Shown: one piece after another, positions 53,421 through 64,000 of the stretch
Position numbering within the stretch: position 1 is the stretch's first letter
Layout: every line of letters starts with the position of its first letter
Translations under genes and position numbers: made by a program
The notes under the pieces: model-generated
Database searches by the model: none
What the model was told of the DNA's origin: nothing
The model's input: the letters and a program-made list of their open reading frames with translations, nothing else
Assembly: GCA_942159475.1 (NCBI GenBank)
Contig: OW804096.1
Location: 90,065,784 to 90,129,783, forward strand
Source of the DNA: Sthenelais limicola
Taxonomy: Eukaryota; Annelida; Polychaeta; Phyllodocida; Sigalionidae
Direction of reading: 5' to 3'
DNA length: 64,000 nt

Positions 53421-53490
53421 TGACGTCATCGCGGGAATCCCCGCGAAACGCTCGAGAACGAGGCGCGGCTGTATGACGTCACAGCCGCGG
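53421..53490. promoter_or_regulatory. CpG-rich hairpin cluster with two CRE sites
   Basis: TGACGTCA at 53421-53428 and 53474-53481. Between and around them lie TCGCGGG/CCCGCGA and CGCGGCTGT/ACAGCCGCG, the latter palindrome centred on the second CRE. This is unusual composition for this AT-rich window. It may be a promoter or enhancer; no adjoining gene is seen. Confidence 0.4.
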
Positions 53491-53649
53491 GGGTTCCCTC
53501 CCAAATGTACACCATGTCTAAAAATAGAACTCCTAAACATTCTCGCTATTCTTCGCTATATCATCCTTGTTACAATTTCCTTACGAATAGAATCCCACTA
53601 GAAATCATTTCTAGACTTATCTAGACTAATTTGCAAACGTTATTCCCAG

Positions 53650-53855
53650 GTAGAAAGTCTGGGACTCAGGCGTCCGATGCCGGGACTCAGGCGTCCGATC
53701 CCGCGGGGATCACGCGTCTGATGCTCGGACTCAGGCGTCCGAGGCTCGGGATCACACGTCGGACTCGGGGATCACGGGTCCCGGGGATCACGGGTCCCGG
53801 GGATCAGGAGTCCAACCTTCCTCCCGACATCGTGTGGGTTTGTCTAAACCGTTGT
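53650..53855. repeat. GC-rich minisatellite, right arm (inverted)
   Basis: Units GGACTCAGGCGTCCGA and GGGGATCACGGGTCCC, reverse complements of the left-arm units, followed by CTAAACCGTTGTAG, the inverse of the left flank. The pair looks like the repeat-filled inverted termini of a foldback-type element about 3.4 kb long. Confidence 0.7.
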
Positions 53856-53869
53856 AGATGGTTCTAACT

Positions 53870-55400
53870 CTTCACATACACGGCATTGTTAACAATTTTA
53901 GAATAAAACCTTTCCTTACCTGTTTCCTGCAGCTATACACGCAAGTAGCAGCTAATTTTCAGTTGTTTTTAGGGTGATTTCCGTCCAATAATTTCCAAAT
54001 CAAGCTTCGAATCTTGCCGCTATAAATATTGTTTAAAGATGGCGGCCGATTGTTCAATCACTACTCACTAGGCGGCGCACAATGCGGCCTTGAGAAATCG
54101 ACGGAGAACTTATAAATTGTAGAGCAAGTGTGGCAAGCCAGGCAAGGATCCTATAGTTGCTCTATTATCTTAGTTCGAATGTCTCTCCCTGTTATTCCTG
54201 TCGTCAGACAGGGTTCGATGCAATTTCATACATATAACGAGGGCTTGGATGATGTGGGAAGGCAAAAATCAATGGGTACATGCAAAGTTGTTCACCTTTA
54301 ACATGTTGTCTCTAGCAATATTTCGCCGCAATTTCGTAATCCGCCGTCGAAGTTTAAGTGTTGTTTTGGTCTGATACATTTCTGAATCGGTGACCAAAAC
54401 TCCATGCCGTACTTCGCCATCTTGCATTCAAGTCATGTGACTGCAAGAGGCAGAAACCTACCATAGCTAGGGGCCAATAACCAGCTACAACACTGCACAT
54501 ATTTTTTACCATTTTCACTGTGCGTTAAGCGGATTGGCTGAACCAGCTTAGATAGGCGTGGCTTCATTCTGCCAGCTGCTATGACTGGAACAACACTCTG
54601 CCTTTTGCAAAGTAGCGCTAAATTTTCAAATATACATGGCGGCGATTCCATCACCTCGCTAGCAGTTTAGTCTATAGTTTATTTAATATTGGATAATGAG
54701 CAACATACAGTGGCAAAAAAAGTAAGTTTCATCATTGACGAAAGGTGGGCCATAAATTCTGGAGGTAGTTAGTTTGTGTAGGGGAAGTTATGGACTGTGA
54801 TGCTTGGTCTATGCGGCGTCTACGGAAGCTTTATATAGAAGACTGTACAACCCTACCTATACGGTAGGGTGTATACTACAACTATATTATCTATATATCT
54901 ATATTGATGAATTCAGACCTATAAGTCTTAACATGAGTTAATTTGGTGAGATTCTGCCAGTCATAATAGCTCAGAATATGCAGCTTTAAATAGGCCTAGG
55001 CCTAGGCTATAATATGGACTTGTGATTTTAACTTAAATTTTAAGGAAATGTGGTTGATTCTCATTTACAATTGTTATGATATTTTATTTTTAATGTTTTT
55101 TTTATTTCATTCAGGTTTCATATTTAATAAGTTACAGAAAAACGCACTAGGCCTATCCTTCAAGGATGATCTCAGATGGGCGGTCTGGAAGACCTCTTGT
55201 AGAGGATTATTAATGCCCATTTCCTGTATTATGTGAAATATGTGCGACAACATGAACTGTCATATGTATGAACGAATATAACGGAATAAAAATCTTTATA
55301 TATATATATGTTCCCAGTGCATATTAAAGTAGGCTACCATTGACTTGTGTGGGAAATTCACAGAAGCATGAATAAATGCATGGTAGCCTATTCCCCGGAT
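53870..55400. other. Non-coding stretch, possible promoter DNA
   Basis: No supported gene. TATAAATA at 54,021 precedes AAGATGGCGGCC (54,036-54,047, a YY1-type motif), and related GCCATCTTG and ATGGCGGCGA occur at 54,416 and 54,636. Confidence 0.35.
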
Positions 55401-55404
55401 ATTT

Positions 55405-55817
55405 CGACTTAACAATTGACTATTTTAACTTTACGATATACTTTTCTGACTTTATGATAGACTATTTTTGACTTTACGATAGACTATTCTGACTCTACGA
55501 TTGACTATTTTGACTTTACAATCGACTATTTTGCCTTTACGATCAACTTTTCTGACAATAGACTATTCTGACTCTACGATCAACGATTTTGACTTTACGA
55601 TTGACTATTTTGACTTAACGATTGACTCTTTTGACTTTACGATTGACTATTTTGAATTTACAATAGACTATTTTGACTTAACAATTGACTCTTTTGACTT
55701 TACGATTGACTATTTTGACTTTACCATAGACTATTCTGACTCTGCGATCGACTATTCTGACTCTACGATCAACTTTTTTGACTTTACAATTAACTTTTTT
55801 TACTCTACGATTGACAA
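55405..55817. repeat. GATTGACTATTTTGACTTTAC minisatellite 1
   Basis: About 21-bp units, each a multiple of three, so a long frame of repeating DFTIDYF is open. It is a satellite, not a gene. A second array lies at 57,318-57,795. Confidence 0.85.
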
Positions 55818-55819
55818 GT

Positions 55820-57005
55820 TGATAAGTGCAAAAAAAAATTATAAAGAATAAGGACTCATTGTAATATCCTTATGATGTAGGCTAATAATTTTATAGCAAT
55901 AAAGCAAAGACAATACATATTGAGTCAGTCTGAATATTATATGGTTTTAATAACCTATAGGATTCCAAGGAGATTCCAAGCAGCCAAGGAGATCGGCGCC
56001 CATCCTTCATCACTACCCTTGATGAATATGCGCAATTCCACCAAAAATACATCATTTGGCCAGCCAATTGCTGAAAATTCATAATTTTTTAAAATTGCTT
56101 CCATGTATTTATTTTTGCTCATACATAAACTAGATATATTGCTGGTAATATAGACAAAATTGGGAACGTTAATAATAGATATTGTGGCCAGGGCAGCTCA
56201 GCAGAGACTGTGACCTGAATTCTGATGGAAAGGGCAAAGGGGAAAGGTTGATACTTCAACATAAATTACGATTACAATTAGAAATAAATGATAAAAATGT
56301 GTGCATAATGTTTTGAATACGTGTGTACCTGATAGATCTTGACGATCAGTGACAATAACCACCTTGAGAAAGGCGGGCGCAGCTGGCATATTTAGAATCA
56401 TATCCGTCGCCCCAGGCCTAAACAGTCAAGACCCAATACTAGAGAGAACTCACAGAGATCATGCCGTTTTCCTATTAAACATACCTATAGCCGACATCCT
56501 TACCCTCAAATCGCAATTATATTATGTCCTCTCCAAGTTTTGTCCGAAGAAATAATCCATCTAGGCTTTAAAATAGATTCTCGATATTCCTATAGTAATC
56601 CTATGGGGATACATTGGGACTTGCTGACTGCCATTTGCGCCACCATGTTGGAGCCATAAGGGCACCCTAACGCCAGGCCTAGCGTGATTCCTAGCATCAC
56701 GCACACACAATGGCAGTGGTGTGTGCGTAGGAGGGGGGAGGAGAGGGGAGGGGGATCATTCAACAATCGGTAAGGTAAACATCAGTCACAAGCAACTTAT
56801 TTATCACAGGAAAAACTATATTATGGGCGTTTGATACTTCTGGATATAAGGGTCATGATGCTCTTTAGTTTGTGAAAATATTCCAACTAGAAGAAAAGTT
56901 CTAGCCAAATCTAGCCAAATAACCATTCATTAATGGTAATGGTATTGGCAGCGGTACAGGTCATAGGTCATTGACCTTCTTGCCCATTATGTACATACAA
57001 CTCGA
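55820..57005. other. Non-coding stretch
   Basis: No supported gene. A GGAGGGGGGAGGAGAGGGG purine run lies near 56,730. Confidence 0.5.
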
Positions 57006-57009
57006 TAGT

Positions 57010-58810
57010 ATTGGTATGATATCGGCTCAATATCAGAAACTGATATCAGAAATAGTATCTGTACGATATCGGCTCAATATCAGAACTGATATCAGAAATA
57101 GTATCAGTACGATATCGGCTCAATATCAGAAAATTTGGGTTCTGATGTTGAGCTGACAAACTTTTGTAATAGCATTTTCTTGATTTTCTTTAAAGGAGAG
57201 CATGAATTGTTGTATGTGGGATTGTTTGATTAAGTAATTGAAATCCATGGTCCAAGAAACCAAGACTGAAGACATTAAGTTAGAGTTAGCAATTTTATTT
57301 TCACAAATAGGTACAATATTTTGACTTTACGATCAACTATTTTGACTTTACGATAAACTTTTGTGACTTTATGATTGACTATTTTGACTTTACGATCGAC
57401 TATTTTGACTTTACGATCAACTTTTGTGACTTTACAATTGACTATTTCGAATTTATGATTGACTTTTCCGACTTTACGATTGACTTTTCTAATTTTACGA
57501 TTAACTATTTTGACTTAACAATTGACTATTACAACTTGACGATAAACATTTCTGACTTTACGATTGACTATTTTGACTTTACGATTGACTATTCTGACTC
57601 TATGATTGACTATTTTGACATTAGGATTGATTATTTTGACTTTTCGATTGACATTTCTGACTTAACGATTGACTATTTCGACTTAACAATTGACTATTTC
57701 AACTTTAGGATTGACTTTTCTGACTTTACAATAGATTATTCTGACTACGATTGACTATTTTTTACTTTACGATCAACTATTTTGACTTAACAATCGAAAT
57801 CAGAAATAGTATTGGTATGATATCGGCTCAATATCAGAAACTGATATCAGAAATAGTATCGGTACAATATCGGCTCAATATCAGAAACTGATATCAGAAA
57901 TAGTATCGGTATGATATCGGCTCAATATCAGAAACTGATATCAGAAATAGTATTTGTACGATATCGGCTCAATATCAGAAACTGATATCAGAAATAGTAT
58001 CGGTATGATATCGGCTCAATATCAGAAACTGATATCAGAAATTGTATTGGTACGATAGCGGCTCAATATCAGAACTGATATAGGGCCGATCGAAAATTCA
58101 AAGAATTTTGGGAAATATATTTAAGGAGAGCTTGAATTAGGTACATAAGAGGATAGTCAAAGCATCCGCAAATACTTTCATTTTCATCAGAAATTGATAT
58201 CAGAATGATATCCATCTGATATCAGATCTGATATCCATCTGATATCAGATCTGATATGGTAAAAATTCTAAAATTCCTATTTCAGCAAGAATTTTGGGAA
58301 ATATATTTAAGGAGAGCTTGAATTAGGTACATAAGAGGACAATCAAAGCATCCGCAAATACTTTCATTTTCATCAGAAATTGATATCAGAATGATATCCA
58401 TCTGATATCAGATCTGATATGGTAAAAATTCTAAAGTATTTAAAAATTCCTATTTCAGCAAGAATTTCACGAAATATATTTAAGGAGAGCTTGAATTAGG
58501 TACATAAGAGGATAATCAAAGCATCTGCAGATAATTTTTTTTATATCAGAAATTGATATCAGCCTGATATCAGTCTGATATCAGAATCTGATATAAAAAA
58601 AATCTAAAATCTTTAAAAATTCCTATTTCAGCAAACTTTGAACAGAAGAGCTTGAAACCCCCTTTTTGCATGTATATTTTTTAGTATGTAAAAATTCCTT
58701 GCTCATTGGAATCTGACATCAGCCTGATATCAGCCTGATATCAGAATGACATGCCTATCTGATATCAGATCTGATATCAGATTCTGATATCGGGCTGATA
58801 TCAGCTTTCT
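57010..58810. repeat. GATATC satellite array 2 with inserted minisatellite
   Basis: GATATCGGCTCAATATCAGAA units of about 47-48 bp (57,015-57,135 and 57,795-58,090), in reverse orientation to the array at 21.9 kb. The GATTGACTATTTTGACTTT minisatellite interrupts it at 57,318-57,795. From 58,103 a higher-order unit of about 180 bp (GAAATATATTTAAGGAGAGC ... GATATCAGATCTGATATGG) is repeated three times, and the array ends with GATATCAGATCTGATATC palindromes near 58,760. Confidence 0.8.
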
Positions 58811-59221
58811 TGGTGGGTAGTGTCTCACAGGGGCTTTCCCAGGCTATAAATAGAGTGTAGAGATTGCAATTTAAAAAAGGCTTCAAAATCACATTTTCAC
58901 CCCAGATACCTTCACAAACCACATACGACGACCTCCGGAGAGAATGGACAGACCTCTCACATAAAAAAAATGGTTTGTAAAACAACAAATTCCGAGAACA
59001 TGCGACATCAAAAAAACGTTCTTTTCTACCTCTTTTTGTAGAAATCGCTCTAGCTTTATATCATATGGATGTCTCCGGAGATAGATATAAAGGTACTGTT
59101 TAGATTGTTTTTGTTTATTTCTGGGTTAACAATGTGTCCGGAAGGAAAGTAATTTTTGTCTCGTGTTTTGAGCCAATATGCTGGTTGGCCTTGATCAGGG
59201 AATCAAGGCCAGCAAAATGGG

Positions 59222-59830
59222 TTACCTCTCCCCCAACACACGTCTATCCCAACACACCTCAACCCCCAGTTACCTCTACTCCCAGTTTCCTCAACCCCTC
59301 CATAGCTCTACCTCTAGTTACCTCTACCTCAGCACATCTCGACCCCGAGTTACCTCACCCCCAGTTACCTCTACCCCAAGTTACCTCAACCCCTCCATAG
59401 CTTACCCCCAGTTACCTCTACCCCCAGTTACCTCTACCTCCAGTTACCTCTACCCCCAGTTACCTCTACCCCAACACATCTCTACCCCAAGATACCTCTA
59501 CCTCCAGTTACCTCTAATCCCAGTTACCTTACCCCCAGTTACCTCTACCCCTACACATCTCTACCTCCAGTTACCTCTACCTCCAGTTACCTCTACCCCT
59601 GCACACCTCTACCCCCATTTACCTCTACCCCCAGTTATCTCAACCCCCTAAACCTTTACCCTGACACACCTTAACCCACACACATGTCTTCCTCCAGTTA
59701 CCTCTACCTCCAGTTACCTCTATGCCCAGTTACCTCTACCCCCCACCCCCCCGCCACACACACACCTCTACCCTCGGTTACCTCTACCCCCACACACCTC
59801 TACTCCTACAAAACACCACTCCCAGTTGGG
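59222..59830. repeat. CCAGTTACCTCTACC minisatellite
   Basis: About 15-bp tandem units, CCCCCAGTTACCTCTA with variants CCAACACATCTCTA. A short related stretch is at 19,500-19,630. Open frames in it are an effect of the repeat. Confidence 0.85.
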
Positions 59831-60548
59831 TGGGGCTCCCGAAAATGTCCATTTTTGACAAAAACACCCATTTTAATTCCATAATTTATTCGGATTTCAT
59901 CCCACATTACCAATTTTTCAGTATTTTGTACCTTTCCAAGTGTATAATGAGGACATATTGAGAAATATATATAAAAACTCCTTTTCATGCAAAAAAAAAT
60001 CATATATTTATGTTAGAAAATGTCTCCAAATTAATGTCCCTGGCATAAATTCTTTTTTGTTTCAATGAAAAGTTATATAAAACTTATTAATTTGTTATTT
60101 GTTTTTAATTCTTCATGAAGCATATGTAAGAGCTTCCTTCTGAGTTTATTTTTTAATTTGATTTTGTTTTATTTATTTTATTATTTTCTGTCTTTTCATT
60201 CACATCTCTCTAAATAGCTTATGAAGATTATTAATAAATTGATAAAATTCACAATAAAGGTTCTACCTAGGAAATCGTTGCTTTCGGTTTTTTGTTCTTG
60301 ATATAGTCCCATATCACATAAAACTTTAAATTTTTATTTTTTTTCCGATTTTGACCATACTCATGGTTCCATAAAGTTGAGACATAGAAAATCTGAGTTT
60401 GAGAGCCTTTTCTTCTCACAGTGATAAAGAGCATTTTTATTCAAATATTCATGAAAATACATTTGTGAATATGCACATTTATTTGATATTTACCCATTCT
60501 ATATGTTGACTTTGAATATATTAGCAGAAAACCCACATTCAGAGTATG

Positions 60549-63500
60549 TGTTGTGTTCGGGGAGAGGGGTGTTGTGTTCGGGAACACAGAGATTATGACC
60601 AAAGGGTAACAAAATTAAAAAGTAATGGAAAAATCGACGAAACCCTTCATTTATGCATGCAATTTTGTATATAACCCATTGGGTATATTTCCATTGACTG
60701 GTTATCTTCCCTTAGATAAAGGGGTTGTTGTGTTTGGGGAAGGGGTGGGGTGTTGTGTTCGGGGACGGTCCCAGTAAGGTACCCGACGGGCAAATGAACG
60801 CGATTCTACGCGATTTTTAATGCGCAATCATCTCGCCATAGTTCTGTGATGAGAGTGGACGCTTTTTGCGCAATAATTATTGCGCAATGATTGCGAGATA
60901 GTCATGCTAAGGGTATAACGCAATATTGGTGCAATAATCAGCAAATTCTTATCGCATTTTGAGCGGGATATTTTATGCACAATTTTCACCTTATTGTATT
61001 CCTTTTATTTGCAGAATAATATTAATCGGAATTACTCATAATTAATAGTTCATGGTAATACATGAATTATTTAATCATTATTTCCATCCTGTTAGAGAGC
61101 CACATTGCTGGGAAGGGTTATTCCAGTTCTACTTGTAATCAGAGTGGCCCAGTCTATTTCAGCTAATGTAGTATGCAATGATGGGGGGTATTTTGATCAA
61201 AACATTTTTCCACATCAAACAACTAAAATAAACAAATAAACTATTGAGGTATGTCACTTATAAGATACCTATGTACATGATGTGGAATATCTATAGTGGT
61301 ATAAATGCCACACAAGTGTATTAGCGGCACTATTATTGTAAAAGAAATTGTAAATACACCTTGGTCACATGTAGCGCCACTCGGTGAGAACAAGTGGCGT
61401 AATGGTAAATGCATGGGGAGATGCAGCATGTACTGAAAATGATTGATGCAATACTCAAGTTTATTGGTTTGAATAAGGGAAACACATAGTATTGGCATAT
61501 TCCAAGTAGTCATTTATTTTTTTATGAAGAATGCAGTGGGACTTATGAAAGGAGGAAATGAATCTGTGGGAAAAGTTGAAAACTAATACTTATTTGGCTA
61601 ATATGGAGTTAGCATTACATCGTTTAGTTTAGTCTGTAGGGGCTTCTATCCCTGTAAGTGTCAGAGAGTGGAGTACAATATGCGCGACAGTGAGTGTGAA
61701 TGCCCAGTGAGTGAGCAGTGGCAGGTATTGTGGCGTGTTGTGGTTTCATTGTGTTGTATAATTTTATGGAATGAAATTGCTAGTATAGGCACCCCATATC
61801 CTAGTCTTCTATACCCTGAAACGGCGTTTCTTATGTATGAAGATTATTGGAAATAAACCCTAAAATATATTGCGTCAAAGACGCTACATTATGATGAGTA
61901 TTTAGACGCAATTTTGAATGCGCATTATATGCGCAATTGAGATCACACCCATATTATTAACTTTGGAAGAAAACATGGATTCACAGATAAAATTGGTTGA
62001 GTAACACATGTTTAATACAAACATAAATGAATATGAATGAAAACTTGATCCAACACAAGTGTGAGATCACCAACAGCATTGGAGGAAATAGACGCAATGG
62101 ATTTTACATAATGGTTGCTAATGGGATGTCCATTTCACTGTGATTCAAAGCCATAAGTATCACACTTCACTAGTTTGCGGTCAATCACAAAATGATTGCA
62201 GTGATATCCCACTCAATTGCACTCAGTGCCCGTCGGGTAGCTGAAGCGCAAAAAAAAGCAGCAGAAGAGGCCGCACAATCAGCAGAGTTGACCAAGAGTA
62301 ACTTTGACATAGCTATCTACTATGACTATAGAAGGCAGAAAACCACGACATCAATTGACCCTGTGTATAAAGTGTATAAAATGTAATTAATTCCAAACTG
62401 TACTGTTGGGAAAAATTATCCTGTGATAACACTAGTATTATGATACTGTAGTTGTTGTGAAAAATTGTAGTGTTGAAAACTCCTATTAATAATAGTCAAC
62501 TGTAATATTACCACAATTAACTATGTCAATTTCACAGGGTGTAAAATGGTACCCCCTCTTAACAACTAGTCAATTGTATTACCGACCTACTTATCTAATA
62601 CCTTGAGGTTAAAGTTGAAATTCGATAAATAATTCTTCTGTATGAAACGATGTAAATGAAAGCAAGATTGTACCAATTATAATATATCATTTTAGGATAC
62701 AATGGAAGACCTACTTTGGAGAATTGTTTGACCTTTTCACGAATGTAACTGTTATTACTTCATGAATAAAAATTCAATATATATATATGATGAAAAAATG
62801 ATAAAATTGACTAAAGGGTGTTGTGTTCGGGGACGGGGGTGTTGTGTTCGAGTACAAATATGCTATGATGAAAAAATGATAAAATTGAAAAACTAAAGTA
62901 TGCTATTCAAATGTGTATGTAGTTCTGAACATAAATCATTGGTTATATTCCAAGTGACTGCTTAATTTCCCTTAATTTAAGGAGGTGTTATGTTCGCGGA
63001 CAGGGTAGGGTGTTGTGTTCAGGGACAGGGTAGAGTGTTGTGTTCGGGGACAGGGTGGGGTGTTGTGTTCGGGGACAGGGGACAGGGGACAGGGGTGTTA
63101 TGTTCTGGTACAAATATGCTATGATGAAAAAATGATAAAATTGAAAACTAAAGTATTCTATTCATTTGTGTATGTAGTTCTGAACATAAATCATTGGTTA
63201 TATTCCAAGTGACTGCTTAATTTCCCTCAATTTAAGGAGGTGTTATGTTCGGGACAGGGGAGGCTGTTGTGTTCGGGGACAGGGTGGGGTGTTGTGTTCG
63301 GGGACAGGGGTGTTATATTCCTATTTACTGCTTGGCTTTTACTTTATAAATGGGGTGTTGTGTTCGGGGACAGGGGCCTTCAAGCAGGCTCAGTAAATTG
63401 GTAATTAAAGGGAAAACATGAATAATAGAATCAAAATTAATTCGAAAAATAAGATACCCCTGTGGGTATAAAATGAATACAGATATAGACAATGACAATA

Positions 63501-63710
63501 TAATAGGTATTTATGAGTATTTTTGCTGTATTTGTGTGTCAGTTGTGTTCGGGGACAACCCAGAAAATACAATATTTATCATCAAATCGTAAAAATATAT
63601 GAATATAGGCCTGAGTTATATTAAGTTAATTCAATATATGTAGTATGAAAGTAGAAATAATTGTTAAATTCCATAAAAATTGACATGTGTTGTGTTCGGG
63701 GACTGGAATA
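60549..63710 (+). repeat. GTTGTGTTCGGGGACAGGG dispersed/tandem family
   Basis: About 17 copies of GTTGTGTTCGGGGAC, alone, in pairs, or as a cluster of about 28-bp units at 62,990-63,080. Around it a unit of about 256 bp (ACAAATATGCTATGATGAAA ... AATTTAAGGAGGTGTTATG) is tandemly duplicated at 62,854 and 63,110. All copies are in the same orientation. Confidence 0.75.
60782..62237. mobile_element. TA-flanked inverted-repeat element (MITE-like)
   Basis: 11-bp inverted ends CCCGACGGGCA (60782-60792) and TGCCCGTCGGG (62227-62237), flanked by TA at 60780-60781 and 62238-62239, as in Tc1/mariner-type insertions. GCGCAAT motifs mark both halves (for example 60,810-60,960 and 61,905-61,935), including the perfect 22-bp palindrome TTGCGCAATAATTATTG... 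at 60866-60887, which supports a single element. No transposase frame is visible. The short inverted repeat leaves room for coincidence. Confidence 0.5.
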
Positions 63711-64000
63711 GCATAGTCATCTTTCTTGGTCTTCTAAATTCTAATTTTTAATGGGATAATAATGAAATTAGGTAGAAACGGGGAGAAAATTCCTCCAAAT
63801 TATGAGTTATCCTTTGAAAAAGCAGAAAACATGAGATATTTAATTTTACATTGGTTTGCAGGGAAAACTTTGGAATTGAATTGATAGTGAAGCAATAGTG
63901 GTTGAAGGAACAGGAAATAGAAATGAATAAATACATGAAATAGCATATAAAATATATATTTCTTCACTGAATACAAGAAAACTTGTCTAAGTCTAAGTGG
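63711..64000. other. Non-coding window end
   Basis: AT-rich, nothing recognised. Confidence 0.5.

Noticed and set aside
55501..57754. Frames of 116 and 127 codons with repeating DFTIDYF
   Set aside because: Produced by a 21-bp satellite, not a gene.
59134..59961. Several Pro/Thr/Ser-rich frames
   Set aside because: Translation of the CCAGTTACCTCTACC minisatellite in different frames.

Overview
The window looks like animal nuclear DNA, most likely from an invertebrate. It is AT-rich and very repeat-dense, and I see no confident host gene. It holds two env-bearing LTR retroelements of the Ty3/gypsy class (Metaviridae, errantivirus-like, with Env related in layout to baculovirus F proteins), a truncated LINE of L1/Tx1 type, several small inverted-repeat DNA elements, tRNA-derived repeats and many satellites. 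The phylum cannot be fixed from sequence alone.

Layout: 1-about 12,500 is an old, broken retroelement (element 1) entered from the left edge: gag (1-1244), protease/pol (1231-5797) and a spliced env (7148-10853). It carries frameshifts, in-frame stops and a 560-bp TTAA-flanked MITE inside env. 12,500-28,950 is non-coding and repeat-rich: a foldback, tRNA-like tandem copies, a LINE fragment on the minus strand, pyrimidine tracts, a GATATC satellite, another MITE and one decayed coding fragment. 28,957-49,716 is element 2, a young, very large LTR element of 20,760 bp. Its two 633-bp LTRs differ at only three positions by eye and a 4-bp duplication (AGGT) flanks it. 49,717-64,000 is again non-coding: inverted minisatellites, a CpG-rich hairpin cluster, GATATC and GATTGACTATTTTGACTTT arrays, a CCAGTTACCTCTACC array, a TA-flanked element and a GTTGTGTTCGGGGAC repeat family.

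Element 2 is the main find. After LTR, primer-binding site and leader splice donor come gag, a canonical -1 slip site (A AAA AAC) with a hairpin, and protease-RT-RNase H-integrase. Where element 1 has a 1.35-kb gap between pol and env, element 2 has 7.6 kb holding five small genes (about 150-190 codons). They share a two-part helical motif and so are distant paralogues. Each ends exactly at a consensus 5' splice site, four of the five in phase 0. Env follows; its start codon lies in a 21-nt micro-exon, and the same arrangement with a similar-sized intron can be seen in element 1. Element 1 env also has an unannotated 3' exon with an NPGY sorting-type motif. The picture is of a complex, alternatively spliced endogenous retrovirus-like element with an expanded accessory gene family of unknown function.

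Everything here was read by eye. Homology statements rest on visible motifs and on comparing the two elements with each other. No database or folding program was used.
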